A DNA stretch of 33,951 nucleotides, from IMG/VR virus record IMGVR_UViG_3300042885_000020, positions 1 to 33,951 of that record. The stretch is one strand, 5' to 3'. How positions within the stretch are numbered: position 1 is the stretch's first letter; the number at the start of each line of letters is the position of its first letter. Of the stretch, positions 8,801 through 15,073 are shown one piece after another. The translations under genes and the position numbers were made by a program. The notes under the pieces were generated by a model. That model was not told the origin of the DNA. It was given only the letters and a program-made list of their open reading frames with translations, and did no database searches. Origin of the DNA: a virus.

Positions 8801-10162
8801 GGAAATTTAACAGGAGGTTTATCTAACTATGGTTTCTTTGGTCAAGTTTCAAGCGGTACAAATAGGTGGAATCTTTATATGGATGGTACTGCTAACAACT
8901 ATATGGCAGGTTCATTGGGAATAGGTACTATCGATTTATCGGCAAAATTAACTGTAGTTGGCGCAACTACTGTAATAGGTCAAACAAATGTTTCTGCAAG
9001 GTTTTCTGATAATGTTGAATCTACACTATTAATATCTCACCCTGCATCAACTGGAAATACAGCTACTATTACAGGTAATAATCAATTAGCATTTGCAACA
9101 GGAACAGTAGGAAACATTGCAGAACGTATGCGCATAACAAGTGGGGGTAACGTAGGTATTGGTACTACAAGTTTGACAGGTTACACATTAAGAACAAGCA
9201 AAAATATTACTGGTGCAGTTACTTCTTATGGTGTTACAAGTGAGGGACAAATTCAATCAGATGTTACATCAAGTGCAAGAATGTTTTGGACTTTCCCAAG
9301 TATTATAGGTGGTCATTCAATTACAGATGTTTATCATTATATAACAGGACAAGGTACTTTTAACGGAACTGCAACTAATCAATATGGTTTTGTTGCAAGT
9401 TCATCATTGACAAGTGCTACAAATAACTTTGGATTTTGGGGTAACATACCAAGTGGCACAAATAGATGGAACATCTATATGGCAGGAACTGCTGCTAACT
9501 ATATGGCAGGAGATACATCAATAGGTACAACAACAGGTGGTTATAAGCTAAATGTAAACGGAACATTTAATGTTACAGGAACAGCTACATTTAGTGGGAA
9601 AACAAACATTGTTAAAAGCCATACAGATTATGCATTTACAGTTGTAAATACTGACTCAAATGGTTACGGAATGTATCTACAAGCAGGTAGCACTAACAAT
9701 GCTATTGATGTATTTAACGCAGCAGGCACTACACAAATATTTAAACTAACAGGTACAGGAAGTGTTGCAATCACGGGTCAATATAATACAGTATTGCCTT
9801 CAAGTAGCTTTTCTTACTTTGATGGTTCAGGTCAAGTAGTTTCATCTTCATCAAATGCAAGTGCATTATACCTTGATACAACTTGGAACACTACGGGCAA
9901 CCCAGATGGTATTTACTTAAACGTAACTAACACAGCAAGTGGCGCATCTTCTAAATTATTGAATTTAAAAGTAGGTAGCGTTTCTCAGTTTAGTGTAAGT
10001 AAGGCAGGTGCAATACAAACAACCGCACCAAGTTCTGGTAGCGCACAACCTTGGAAACTTGGAAGCTACGCAGCAGGTGGAACTGGTACTGCCACAGGAG
10101 TTATTTACATAGAAATTAATGGACAAATTTATTCAATCCCTGCATTACAAGGAACACCTTAA
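5882..10162 (+). CDS. Long tail fibre / receptor-binding protein with five internal repeats
   Basis: 1426 residues, the largest gene. The first ~30 residues (KKINQLATELAPVSTDLTII) look like the virion-attachment end common to Bacteroidetes phage fibres. Residues ~100-125 contain a short collagen-free linker (YASLDSLGKVPISQLPSSI). Residues ~240-470 are a beta-rich Gly/Ser/Thr domain that ends in ASATNRGALSSADW, a motif common in these fibres. Residues 516-1209 hold five ~124-residue repeats, interrupted once by a ~79-residue unique piece with Gly-Ile-Gly turns. The last ~210 residues are unique and probably form the tip. I see no S74 chaperone-protease domain, so trimerisation must rely on other means. 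Host recognition is inferred from this architecture. Confidence 0.85.
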   Translation: MIGKKINQLATELAPVSTDLTIIGDPTTGVSKKITLAQLGAIFSGAVAFYTNLASFPATGSIDIIYCAKDTQKLYLWSGSAYVEVFPSQALLDTYQLRSEKGNANGYASLDSLGKVPISQLPSSIMEYKGTWNASTNTPTLANGTGDTGDVYICNVAGTVNFGAGPITFAVGDYVIYSGTIWQRSSGAVGTVTSVAASITGNSLSITGSPVVTSGTLAFAFAGNATQYVRGDGQLATLPTNGGGGGASVSYYLNGSINQGTIGGVTYYEMNKTPIIGAGTDFSRSSNGYIASFLTDANDPALLNIPAGNFNFETYFEASSGGGSPTFYIELYKYDGTTFTLIASNSTTPKLINDGANIEAYFSALAVPQTTLTLTDRLAISIYVTTAGRTITLHTENGHLCQVITTFTTGLTALNGLTAQVQYFATGTSGSDFNISSATATHTFNLPTASATNRGALSSADWTTFNNKQNALTNPVTGTGTTNTLSKFTGESTIGNSNITDTGSLITLGSNSFVNGSLGIGINANSTISLRVSKTITGGTTSYGIYNSGTVQSDVTAAAWNNISELNTVASAFTLSNYYHYGATQGSIGAGSTITSQFGFIANSNMIGATNNYGFFGNIPSGTNRWNLYMSGTANNYMAGSLGIGTTSLTGQHNLRVSRNISGSTIAYGILNEGITQSDVTNFSIMYTSSAQTAAAAFTLNNMVHYYAQQSAIGAGSAITTQSGFWAESNLIGATNNYGFRGAIPSGTNRWNLYMDGTASNYLAGSLGIGTTSLAGYNLRVNKTITGSTSGIGIQSAGAIQSDVSDAAYFSSGASTQAATFTLTDVAHFIANQSALGAGSTITKQYGFRVAGSLTGGTNNYAFFSDIAAGTNRWNLYMNGTANNYLAGSLGIGSTSLTGYNLRISLNPSAATAYGIMQDGLALSSVTTSYHINRTLAQTQAATFTLPELAHFYATQGTFGAGSTVTNQYGFITGNLTGGLSNYGFFGQVSSGTNRWNLYMDGTANNYMAGSLGIGTIDLSAKLTVVGATTVIGQTNVSARFSDNVESTLLISHPASTGNTATITGNNQLAFATGTVGNIAERMRITSGGNVGIGTTSLTGYTLRTSKNITGAVTSYGVTSEGQIQSDVTSSARMFWTFPSIIGGHSITDVYHYITGQGTFNGTATNQYGFVASSSLTSATNNFGFWGNIPSGTNRWNIYMAGTAANYMAGDTSIGTTTGGYKLNVNGTFNVTGTATFSGKTNIVKSHTDYAFTVVNTDSNGYGMYLQAGSTNNAIDVFNAAGTTQIFKLTGTGSVAITGQYNTVLPSSSFSYFDGSGQVVSSSSNASALYLDTTWNTTGNPDGIYLNVTNTASGASSKLLNLKVGSVSQFSVSKAGAIQTTAPSSGSAQPWKLGSYAAGGTGTATGVIYIEINGQIYSIPALQGTP
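7427..9508 (+). repeat. Five ~370-bp repeats inside the tail fibre gene
   Basis: Units begin at 7427 (372 bp), 7799 (375 bp), 8174 (369 bp), 8543 (366 bp) and 9146 (363 bp); 8909-9145 is a non-repeated insert between units 4 and 5. Each encodes GSLGIG near its start, a variable YGI..G..QSDV block, then GAGST.T.Q.GF, and a nearly invariant GTNRWNLYM.GTA.NYMA close. The ends are highly conserved and the middles diverge, a pattern suited to recombination between units. Confidence 0.9.
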
Positions 10163-10173
10163 AATAAAATAAA

Positions 10174-10563
10174 ATGACATTAGAAACAAAATGGCTTATT
10201 AGCCAAATGGACACCGCACCAAGCGAAGATGGTTTAACCGATGTAGTAAAAACAGTACATTGGAGATACGAAGGCAAAGACGGAGAATACACTGCAGAAG
10301 TTTATGGAGCAATGGGCTGCGCTACTCCTTCGGAAACCGACTTTACTGCTTACGAAGATTTAACTTACGAGCAAGTATGCGAGTGGTTAGTTGCAGGTAA
10401 CAACGTAGAAGCTATGGACTTAAACTTAGCTACACAGATTGAGAACCTTAAAAACCCACCAATCGTAAATTTACCTTTGCCGTTTAGCAATCCACAATTA
10501 TCTTTACAAACAAAAACAAACTATGAAGAACAAACAACTGCTCCAATTAGTGAGCAACCTTAA
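10174..10563 (+). CDS. Fibre-associated conserved phage protein
   Basis: 129 residues downstream of the fibre gene. The N-terminal two-thirds contain a beta motif (DVVKTVHWRYEGKDGEYTAE) followed by YGAMGC and a TYEQVCEWLVAG segment, a pattern I have seen in small proteins next to fibre genes in many phages (resembling DUF7936, from memory). The C-terminal ~35 residues are Pro/Thr/Gln-rich and disordered; the last 41 bases overlap the next gene. A fibre assembly helper or a virion-associated protein is possible. No catalytic signature is visible. Confidence 0.65.
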   Translation: MTLETKWLISQMDTAPSEDGLTDVVKTVHWRYEGKDGEYTAEVYGAMGCATPSETDFTAYEDLTYEQVCEWLVAGNNVEAMDLNLATQIENLKNPPIVNLPLPFSNPQLSLQTKTNYEEQTTAPISEQP

Positions 10564-10909
10564 TGCCGTAATCGGTAACCAAGAAACTAAGACACAAAAG
10601 AAACTTGTAAAAATTTACGAGAAGGTTAAACAACATCACGAGGACTATCAAGCCGAAGTTGAAATCTTGCGTTTAGACAATGCGCAGACAGACGATAAGG
10701 ATTGCTTGTTACTTGATGACAAAGGAAATTACAAATTCTCAAAAGAAGGTATCAAGAAGCTAACCAAAGATATTGATGCGCTAAATGATAAAGAATTTGA
10801 TTTTCAAATAATTAACGTAGTCAATCCTAATGGCTTAGAGAATTTTACATTCTTAGAAGATTGGACTACTGGCATAGAATTTAACAAACAAGAAGAAGAA
10901 GAACTATAA
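10523..10909 (+). CDS. Hypothetical helical protein
   Basis: 128 residues, highly charged, with helices across residues ~1-60 (LLQLVSNLNAVIGNQETK, then a Lys/Glu-rich helix) and an acidic end of five Glu. It overlaps the preceding gene by 41 bases and shares one base with the next start (TAATG). The mixed charge and LLLDDKGNYKFSKEGIKKL segment vaguely recall phage DUF1617-like proteins, but I am not sure. It could be a fibre assembly factor or a regulator of lysis given that the lysis cassette starts right after it. Confidence 0.6.
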   Translation: MKNKQLLQLVSNLNAVIGNQETKTQKKLVKIYEKVKQHHEDYQAEVEILRLDNAQTDDKDCLLLDDKGNYKFSKEGIKKLTKDIDALNDKEFDFQIINVVNPNGLENFTFLEDWTTGIEFNKQEEEEL

Positions 10910-11079
10910 TGGCAAATAACCACCAAGCAGACCAATCAACAATCGTTTCAGTAATTAGTGCTATTTTAAGCCTATCGAATATTCAACCGCTATTCACATT
11001 GATTGCAAGTTTGGTGGCTATTATTTCCGGTCTTATGGCTATCCGTTACTATTACAAAATGACTAAAAAGCTTAAATGA
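10909..11079 (+). CDS. Small membrane protein, holin candidate 1
   Basis: 56 residues. A polar N-terminus of ~11 residues precedes a continuous hydrophobic stretch (~12-46, including SVISAILSL and LFTLIASLVAIISGLMAI) broken by Pro28, suggesting two short membrane helices, then a basic tail ending KMTKKLK. Size, topology and a charged C-terminus match holins. It sits first in the lysis cassette and its TGA overlaps the next ATG (ATGA), so translation is coupled. A second candidate holin follows the endolysin at 12890, so one may act as an antiholin. Confidence 0.6.
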   Translation: MANNHQADQSTIVSVISAILSLSNIQPLFTLIASLVAIISGLMAIRYYYKMTKKLK

Positions 11080-11507
11080 GATTAATTTTTTTAGCCTTAT
11101 TACTTACTTCGTGTGCTTCGGTAAAGAAGGCATCGGAGCGTTTAGATAGCACTGTTGTCAAAACATTTGATAGTGTGCGTGTGATTGTTTTTGATAGCGT
11201 TACCAAAGTAGTAGAAAAGGAAGAGTATTTTACCAAGACAATAACTTACTACGATACTTTGTGGGTTACTAAGGATAGTATGATTACAATTCCTAAGTAC
11301 ACGGAGACCTACACAAGAGGCACAAAAGAGAAACAAACGGATAGTAAGCAGACCAAGACGGACTCAATGGCTCTAAATCGCACAGAAAGTACCCAAATTT
11401 CGAAGATAAATAAAACTAAGGATAAGTCATTCAGCGAATTTTATAAGGCTCTAATTGCTCTTATATTGATAATTACGCTAATCTTATTCTTTTGGAAAAG
11501 AAAATAA
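11076..11507 (+). CDS. Putative unimolecular spanin (lipoprotein with C-terminal membrane anchor)
   Basis: 143 residues. A short hydrophobic signal ends in lipobox LTSC (residues 10-13), so Cys13 should be lipidated by signal peptidase II and carried to the outer membrane. The periplasmic part (~14-120) is polar and rich in Ser, Thr, Asp and Lys with alternating beta-like stretches. A C-terminal transmembrane helix (~122-139, ALIALILIITLILFF) ends with WKRK. Lipid anchor in front and inner-membrane anchor behind is the diagnostic layout of u-spanins such as phage T1 gp11, which fuse inner and outer membranes at the end of lysis. Function is inferred from this topology and from the cassette. 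The start overlaps the preceding stop. Confidence 0.72.
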   Translation: MRLIFLALLLTSCASVKKASERLDSTVVKTFDSVRVIVFDSVTKVVEKEEYFTKTITYYDTLWVTKDSMITIPKYTETYTRGTKEKQTDSKQTKTDSMALNRTESTQISKINKTKDKSFSEFYKALIALILIITLILFFWKRK

Positions 11508-11508
11508 T

Positions 11509-11781
11509 ATGGCAAAAGCAGCAAGAAGCGTAAACGTATCAGGTAACCCGTTACCTATTTCATTCAAAGAGTTTAGCAAAAACCCTGTCGTGGGTATGCT
11601 ATTTTTATGCATCTGCGGTATTAGTTACCTCTACATCGACAATGCAAAGCGTAACGAAAAACAAGACGAAAAGATAGGCAGCTTGTATGAAATGGTGCGT
11701 AAGAGCGATAGCAGTAACGCAGCAAGTACGGCTCGTTTAGAAATGGCAGTAGACCTTAAGGCTCTTAAAAAGTTTAAGTAA
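11509..11781 (+). CDS. Single-pass membrane protein, i-spanin-like
   Basis: 90 residues: a polar N-terminus of ~25 residues, one transmembrane helix (~26-43, VVGMLFLCICGISYLYI), then a charged segment predicted helical (~45-90; heptad pattern KIGSLYEMVRKSD). This N-in/C-out form with a periplasmic helix resembles the inner-membrane partner of two-component spanins, and the next gene encodes a small lipoprotein. The start follows the u-spanin-like stop by one base. It could instead be a holin or antiholin. Confidence 0.5.
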   Translation: MAKAARSVNVSGNPLPISFKEFSKNPVVGMLFLCICGISYLYIDNAKRNEKQDEKIGSLYEMVRKSDSSNAASTARLEMAVDLKALKKFK

Positions 11782-12071
11782 TGCGCTATTTAGTATTGGT
11801 TGCTTTGATAGGTTGCGGAACTAAGACCGATAACCAAATTAGAGAGTTGCAAGACAAAGTAAAGCAAAGCCAAGTGCAAAGCGAACAAGTGCAGGGTGTG
11901 GCTTCTCAGGATAACAAGAAGGTAATAACTAAGACAGTGAAAACTATTGTTACCTTAAAACAAGAAGTAAAAGAATTAAAAACGGAACTAAATGAAGTTA
12001 AGGCTAAATTGGACTCCGCTAATTCTGTTGATACTAATAGCACCAAGTTCCAGTTACGCCCAATACGTTAA
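11781..12071 (+). CDS. Small lipoprotein, o-spanin-like
   Basis: 96 residues. A very short signal (MRYLVLVALIGC) ends in lipobox LIGC with Cys12 as the lipid attachment site, so the mature protein should start at residue 12. The rest is a Lys/Gln/Glu-rich coiled coil (~20-80, ELQDKVKQSQVQSEQVQG and LKQEVKELKTEL). A lipoprotein with a coiled coil next to an inner-membrane protein with a periplasmic helix matches an outer-membrane spanin subunit. The last 80 bases overlap the next gene in another frame, a common arrangement for Rz/Rz1-type genes. Role inferred. Confidence 0.55.
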   Translation: MRYLVLVALIGCGTKTDNQIRELQDKVKQSQVQSEQVQGVASQDNKKVITKTVKTIVTLKQEVKELKTELNEVKAKLDSANSVDTNSTKFQLRPIR

Positions 12072-12432
12072 GAAGATAGGCGGCGAGGACAAAATTGTTA
12101 TTAGCCGTACAGAAGGCGAGAAGATTAACAACTCATTTGATAGCCTAACTAATTTAGTAAGCTACCAAAACACTCGAATTGATAGCTTAATTAAAGCTAA
12201 CATCAAGACAAGGGATAGCCTTCGCATCGACTTACTTACCCTTAAAGATACCCTTACGCAACGCAATAAAATATCAAACGATACGTTAAACGATTATCGT
12301 AATAGGTACTATAAAAACATAGCACTTTACGAGCAGTACGAAAAGGATATGAACTTTGAATTAAAACTTCATAGGCTTAACTCAGTTTTGTTTGCTATGC
12401 TAACTTTATTTCTATACTCACAAATAAAATAA
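11992..12432 (+). CDS. Secreted, C-terminally anchored coiled-coil protein of lysis cassette
   Basis: 146 residues. Residues 1-23 form a signal peptide (hydrophobic LILLILIAP) with a likely signal peptidase I site SYA|Q at 23/24. The mature part is helical and charged (~30-120, including DSLTNLVSYQNTRIDSLIKA), and a C-terminal hydrophobic helix (~126-143, SVLFAMLTLFLY) could anchor it in the inner membrane. The start is embedded in the end of the lipoprotein gene for 80 bases. It may cooperate with the lipoprotein as a spanin pair, anchored from the C-terminus. The function is unproven, and the alternative is a membrane-associated holin regulator. Confidence 0.5.
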   Translation: MKLRLNWTPLILLILIAPSSSYAQYVKKIGGEDKIVISRTEGEKINNSFDSLTNLVSYQNTRIDSLIKANIKTRDSLRIDLLTLKDTLTQRNKISNDTLNDYRNRYYKNIALYEQYEKDMNFELKLHRLNSVLFAMLTLFLYSQIK

Positions 12433-12433
12433 G

Positions 12434-12880
12434 ATGCAATTAAACGACAAAGGCAAAGACCTTATTAAATTCTACGAGGGCTGCAAATTAGTGGCTTACA
12501 AATGCAGTGCAGCAAAAGATACTATAGGATATGGTAATACTTTTTACGAAGACGGAACAAGTGTAAAGCCAAGAGATAAGATTACCCAAGAACGAGCAAA
12601 TGAGTTATTTGAAATCATAGCTAAAGAGTTTGCTGACAAAGTTGCTCCATTAGTTAAGAGTGCGGTTACACCTAATCAGTTCGCTGCCCTTACAAGCTTT
12701 GCCTATAACGCAGGTATCGGAAACCTAAAGAGTTCTACTTTACTAAAGAAGGTAAACGCTAACCCTAATGACCCAACAATAGATTTAGAATTTAAAAAAT
12801 GGGATAAGGCAGGTGGGAAAGTTCTTGCAGGTCTTACAAAGCGTAGAGCCGCAGAGTCAAAATTATACTTCACACCTTAA
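12434..12880 (+). CDS. Endolysin, T4-type lysozyme (GH24)
   Basis: 148 residues, the normal length for a single-domain GH24 muramidase that cuts the MurNAc-GlcNAc bond of peptidoglycan. The catalytic face is E15 in FYEGCKLVAYKC, Cys24 nine residues later and Thr30 in DTIGYG, matching the E-8aa-D/C-5aa-T signature; Cys replaces the Asp of T4 lysozyme, a variant known in this family. Residues ~78-100 (TPNQFAALTSFAYNAGIG) and the end (LTKRRAAESKLYF) are also family-typical. No signal peptide or SAR helix is visible, so release needs a holin. It is flanked by the spanin-like genes and a holin candidate. Confidence 0.93.
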   Translation: MQLNDKGKDLIKFYEGCKLVAYKCSAAKDTIGYGNTFYEDGTSVKPRDKITQERANELFEIIAKEFADKVAPLVKSAVTPNQFAALTSFAYNAGIGNLKSSTLLKKVNANPNDPTIDLEFKKWDKAGGKVLAGLTKRRAAESKLYFTP

Positions 12881-12889
12881 ATTAATACT

Positions 12890-13108
12890 ATGAAATGGTT
12901 AGCCAATTTATTATCAGACGAAAGAGGTAGCGTGTCTACAAAGCGAGTTATTGCTTTACTATCGGCTTTGTTTATCTGTGTTACCTTATTAGCTAATAGC
13001 TTCACGCATCAAGAGATTGCCCCTTCGGATAAACTTGTAGATGCCGTAATGGTTATTTGCATAGCTGCAATGGGTACTACTACAATAGATAAATTCAGCC
13101 AAAAATAA
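12890..13108 (+). CDS. Two-helix membrane protein, holin candidate 2
   Basis: 72 residues with a Trp/Lys N-terminus, a basic segment (STKRV) and two transmembrane helices, ~20-37 (VIALLSALFICVTLLANS) and ~48-66 (KLVDAVMVICIAAMGTTTI), separated by a short acidic loop, then a polar tail DKFSQK. This is a common class II holin layout and the gene follows the endolysin by 9 bases. Very similar small proteins follow lysozyme genes in other phages of Bacteroidetes as I recall them. With two holin candidates in the cassette, which one sets the lysis time cannot be told. Confidence 0.65.
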   Translation: MKWLANLLSDERGSVSTKRVIALLSALFICVTLLANSFTHQEIAPSDKLVDAVMVICIAAMGTTTIDKFSQK

Positions 13109-13111
13109 ACA

Positions 13112-13846
13112 ATGCTAAAATCAAAACGAAAACGACTATTTTTCGATATTGAAGTTTCTGCAAACATAGGCTTCTTTTGGAGTTCTGGTTACAAACTTAA
13201 TATCGGTCCAGAAAGTATTATTAAAGAACGGGCAGTAATTTGCATCTGCTACAAGTGGGAAGATGAAAAAGAAGTTTATCACTTGGAATGGGATAGTAAA
13301 CAATGCGACAAAAAGATGTTGCAAAAGTTTGTAGAAGTAGCAAATACTGCTTCAGAACTTATAGGGCATAATGGCGACAAGTTTGACCTTGCGTGGATAA
13401 GAACACGCTGCTTGTTTCACGGCATAGAGATGTTTCCTAAATACGTTACAATCGACACGTTAAAGGTAGCACGTCAAAAGTTTAGATTTAATAGCAACAA
13501 GCTTAATTACATAGCTGACTATTTAGGCATTGGCACTAAGATAAAGACCGAATATAGTTTATGGAAAGACATTGTTCTGCATAAGGATAAAGTCGCTATG
13601 GCTAAAATGATTAAGTACTGCCAAAAAGATGTTGTCTTATTAGAGCAGGTATTTAACGCACTTAAAAACCACATCGAACCTAAAACACATTACGGAGTTA
13701 TCTTCGGACAAGATAGGGGCTCTTGCCCTGAATGTGGAAGCGATGACTTGATTATTTCACTTCGTAGAACAACCGCAACTGGTGTAAAGAAAATACAATA
13801 CAAGTGCAAAACTTGTTTTAAGATACATAGCAAAACCGACAAATAA
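13112..13846 (+). CDS. DnaQ-like DEDDy 3'-5' exonuclease with C-terminal zinc ribbon
   Basis: 244 residues. Exonuclease motifs are visible: Exo I FDIE (D12, E14), Exo II HNGDKFD (~residues 86-92) and Exo III YCQKD (Y169, D173), giving the metal-binding DEDD set with a Tyr, as in PolB-type proofreading exonucleases. The C-terminus adds a zinc ribbon, CPEC (205-208) and CKTC (232-235). No polymerase domain is present here or elsewhere in the genome, so the protein acts alone or with host polymerase. A role in recombination, end processing or nucleotide scavenging fits. The sharp shift from lysis to nucleic acid enzymes makes this the first gene of a small module. Confidence 0.82.
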   Translation: MLKSKRKRLFFDIEVSANIGFFWSSGYKLNIGPESIIKERAVICICYKWEDEKEVYHLEWDSKQCDKKMLQKFVEVANTASELIGHNGDKFDLAWIRTRCLFHGIEMFPKYVTIDTLKVARQKFRFNSNKLNYIADYLGIGTKIKTEYSLWKDIVLHKDKVAMAKMIKYCQKDVVLLEQVFNALKNHIEPKTHYGVIFGQDRGSCPECGSDDLIISLRRTTATGVKKIQYKCKTCFKIHSKTDK

Positions 13847-14050
13847 ATGGACAGTAAAATATTAGCAGCAGTAATAGAAGATATGCGTAGGCGTGAACTT
13901 GTAGGGAAATCAAAATACGGAACTACAATGGATAGAAGTGATTTAAACACGGGTCAATGGATAACGCATCTAAAGGAAGAACTGCAAGATGCAATACTTT
14001 ATTTAACCAAATTAGAAACTATACACAATGCGCCTCAAGAAGATATTTAG
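13847..14050 (+). CDS. Small MazG-like protein
   Basis: 67 residues starting right after the exonuclease stop. The C-terminal helix HLKEELQDAILYLTKL carries the E-E-x-x-D pattern of MazG-type nucleoside triphosphate pyrophosphohydrolases, and the KYGTTMDRSDL motif upstream is common in short phage members of this group. At 67 residues it is much shorter than a full MazG (about 100 or more), so it may be a minimal dimeric form or a degenerate relative. It overlaps the next gene by 23 bases. Hydrolysis of NTPs is inferred only. Confidence 0.55.
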   Translation: MDSKILAAVIEDMRRRELVGKSKYGTTMDRSDLNTGQWITHLKEELQDAILYLTKLETIHNAPQEDI

Positions 14051-14459
14051 CTTCGGCAATATATTAGACCGAGATACCTACGAGCAATTAAGGGAATTAG
14101 ATTATACCAATCCTAACTTCAAGGGTTGCGCTGACGAGTTCCAATTCAATCGTGAATGGTGGGTTATGCTTGACGATATGAGCCGAATTGTTGCTTATTG
14201 CGGCTCAATTTATTCTAAAGGCATTTGCATATTTAACAGGGCGTGGGTTAGAAAAGATTATAGAGGGCAAGGCATACAAAGACGAATGATTAAAACGAGG
14301 CTAAAAGCAGCATCTACTTTTTGCCATATAGCTATTACTTATACTACATTAGACAACTTTCCTTCAGCTAATAACCTAATCTCGTGTGGGTTTAGGCTTT
14401 ACTTACCTGAATATTCTTACGGGGGTAGCGATAAGCTTTACTTTCAAAAGTTGCTCTAA
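14028..14459 (+). CDS. GNAT-family N-acetyltransferase
   Basis: 143 residues with the GNAT acetyl-CoA loop in motif A (VRKDYRGQGIQRRMI, ~residues 74-88; R/Q-x-x-G-x-G/A as RGQGIQ) and a late NLISCGFRLYLP strand (~residues 116-127) typical of the fold. Acetyl transfer to an amine of a small molecule or protein is expected; the substrate is unknown. It is the last gene of the right-hand module and is followed by a terminator-like hairpin. Phage GNATs are often host-modifying or anti-defence, but nothing here identifies that role. Confidence 0.8.
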   Translation: MRLKKIFSFGNILDRDTYEQLRELDYTNPNFKGCADEFQFNREWWVMLDDMSRIVAYCGSIYSKGICIFNRAWVRKDYRGQGIQRRMIKTRLKAASTFCHIAITYTTLDNFPSANNLISCGFRLYLPEYSYGGSDKLYFQKLL

Positions 14460-14529
14460 AGTGCAACACTATATTTAAGAACATATAGCAAGGCTAATCC
14501 AGAGCATTTACTATATTCCTGCATATAAA

Positions 14530-14553
14530 AAAGGTAGTATTTTTACTACTTTT
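14530..14553. terminator. Hairpin terminator after GNAT gene, probably bidirectional
   Basis: A 10-bp stem (14530-14539 with 14544-14553, one wobble) with a TTTT loop is bounded by an A run on the left and T-rich sequence on the right. It could stop late transcripts from the lysis module. Part of the T-rich right arm also forms TACTTTTG (14547-14554), a -7-like box, so this could be a promoter edge too. Confidence 0.6.
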
Positions 14554-14572
14554 GTACGTTATTTTGTACGTT
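14550..14572. repeat. 11-bp direct repeat TTTTGTACGTT, possible operator
   Basis: Two exact copies at 14550-14560 and 14562-14572, 12 bp apart. The second also forms an inverted repeat with GTACAAA at 14578-14584 (TTTGTAC, 8 bases, GTACAAA). Such paired sites just upstream of a promoter suggest binding by a dimeric regulator. Confidence 0.6.
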
Positions 14573-14584
14573 TCTAAGTACAAA

Positions 14585-14599
14585 TGCAACATTGTTGCA
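14585..14599. promoter_or_regulatory. 15-bp palindrome TGCAACA-T-TGTTGCA, candidate operator
   Basis: Perfect 7-bp arms around a single central base, located 27 bp upstream of the -33 box of the main early promoter. Size and symmetry fit a dimeric helix-turn-helix regulator. The phage itself encodes an HTH protein at 15764 that could be tested. Confidence 0.55.
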
Positions 14600-14625
14600 A
14601 AAATAATTGTAAAATATTTTAATAG

Positions 14626-14660
14626 TTTTGCACTTTGTATTGTGTAAAGTGTTATCTTTG
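14626..14660 (+). promoter_or_regulatory. Main early promoter, Bacteroidetes type
   Basis: TTTTG (14626-14630) and TATCTTTG (14653-14660) fit the Bacteroidetes -33/-7 consensus (TTTG and TAnnTTTG); the spacing from TTTG to TATCTTTG is 22 bases, within the range seen in Flavobacterium. A start of transcription near 14667 would leave a short A-rich leader before the ATG at 14678. This is the best promoter in the window and drives the replication/recombination genes. Confidence 0.82.
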
Positions 14661-14677
14661 TTGAAACAAAACACAAA

Positions 14678-14884
14678 ATGACACATTTAACCACCTACCA
14701 AATGTTCCAATATCAGCGATACGGGAACATATTAATTGACGGGGATAGGAGTACTACAAACCCTTATGACCCTGCCTTATTGCCTAAAAACTACGATTAC
14801 GAAGATGACGACTACACGTTTACTCGTTGGGTAGAACACAATGCAGAACTTGAACTTTTAAAAAACGAATTATATGAAGATTGA
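14678..14884 (+). CDS. Hypothetical early acidic protein
   Basis: 68 residues, very acidic (YDYEDDDYTF), with an N-terminal TTYQMFQYQRYGNIL segment that recurs in small proteins at the start of Bacteroidetes phage operons as I recall. First gene behind the main early promoter, so it is expressed first and may act on the host; a DNA-mimic or host-inhibitor role is possible but unproven. It overlaps the next gene by 11 bases. Confidence 0.65.
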   Translation: MTHLTTYQMFQYQRYGNILIDGDRSTTNPYDPALLPKNYDYEDDDYTFTRWVEHNAELELLKNELYED

Positions 14885-15071
14885 ATTTGTAAAAGAAACT
14901 AAGCCAGACGGCACGATTTTCTACTATACTTTAGTAGATAACAAATACGATAGTATGAGTATGTACTTAGAATATTCACAAGCTTACGAATACTTTGTAA
15001 GCCTAAAGAAAAGACAAGAACCTATTATCGAAATTTTAGAACACTATAATATAGACATACAAAACCAATAA
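14874..15071 (+). CDS. Hypothetical early protein
   Basis: 65 residues, beginning MKIEFVKETKPDGTIFYYTL, a beta hairpin-like start, then a helix around KKRQEPIIEILEHYN. No known domain. It starts inside the end of the previous gene and is followed by the ERF gene after 2 bases, so it probably belongs to the same operon. Confidence 0.62.
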   Translation: MKIEFVKETKPDGTIFYYTLVDNKYDSMSMYLEYSQAYEYFVSLKKRQEPIIEILEHYNIDIQNQ

Positions 15072-15073
15072 CA

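Larger units (their letters stand above)
14460..14677 (+). promoter_or_regulatory. 218-bp noncoding control region (overview)
   Basis: The longest gap between genes. It holds a terminator-like hairpin, an 11-bp direct repeat, an inverted repeat, a 15-bp palindrome and a strong Bacteroidetes promoter, in that order, in front of the replication operon. The first ~65 bases (14460-14525) show nothing I can name. No open frame is supported here on either strand. Confidence 0.75.

Noticed and set aside
9509-10162. S74 chaperone-protease domain at the end of the fibre
   Set aside because: No Ser-Asp/Lys-containing S74 motif is visible and the protein ends with a short beta-like tail.
14460-14677. 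tRNA or CRISPR array in the noncoding control region
   Set aside because: No cloverleaf with acceptor complementarity and no regularly spaced repeats; the repeats present are short and operator-like.
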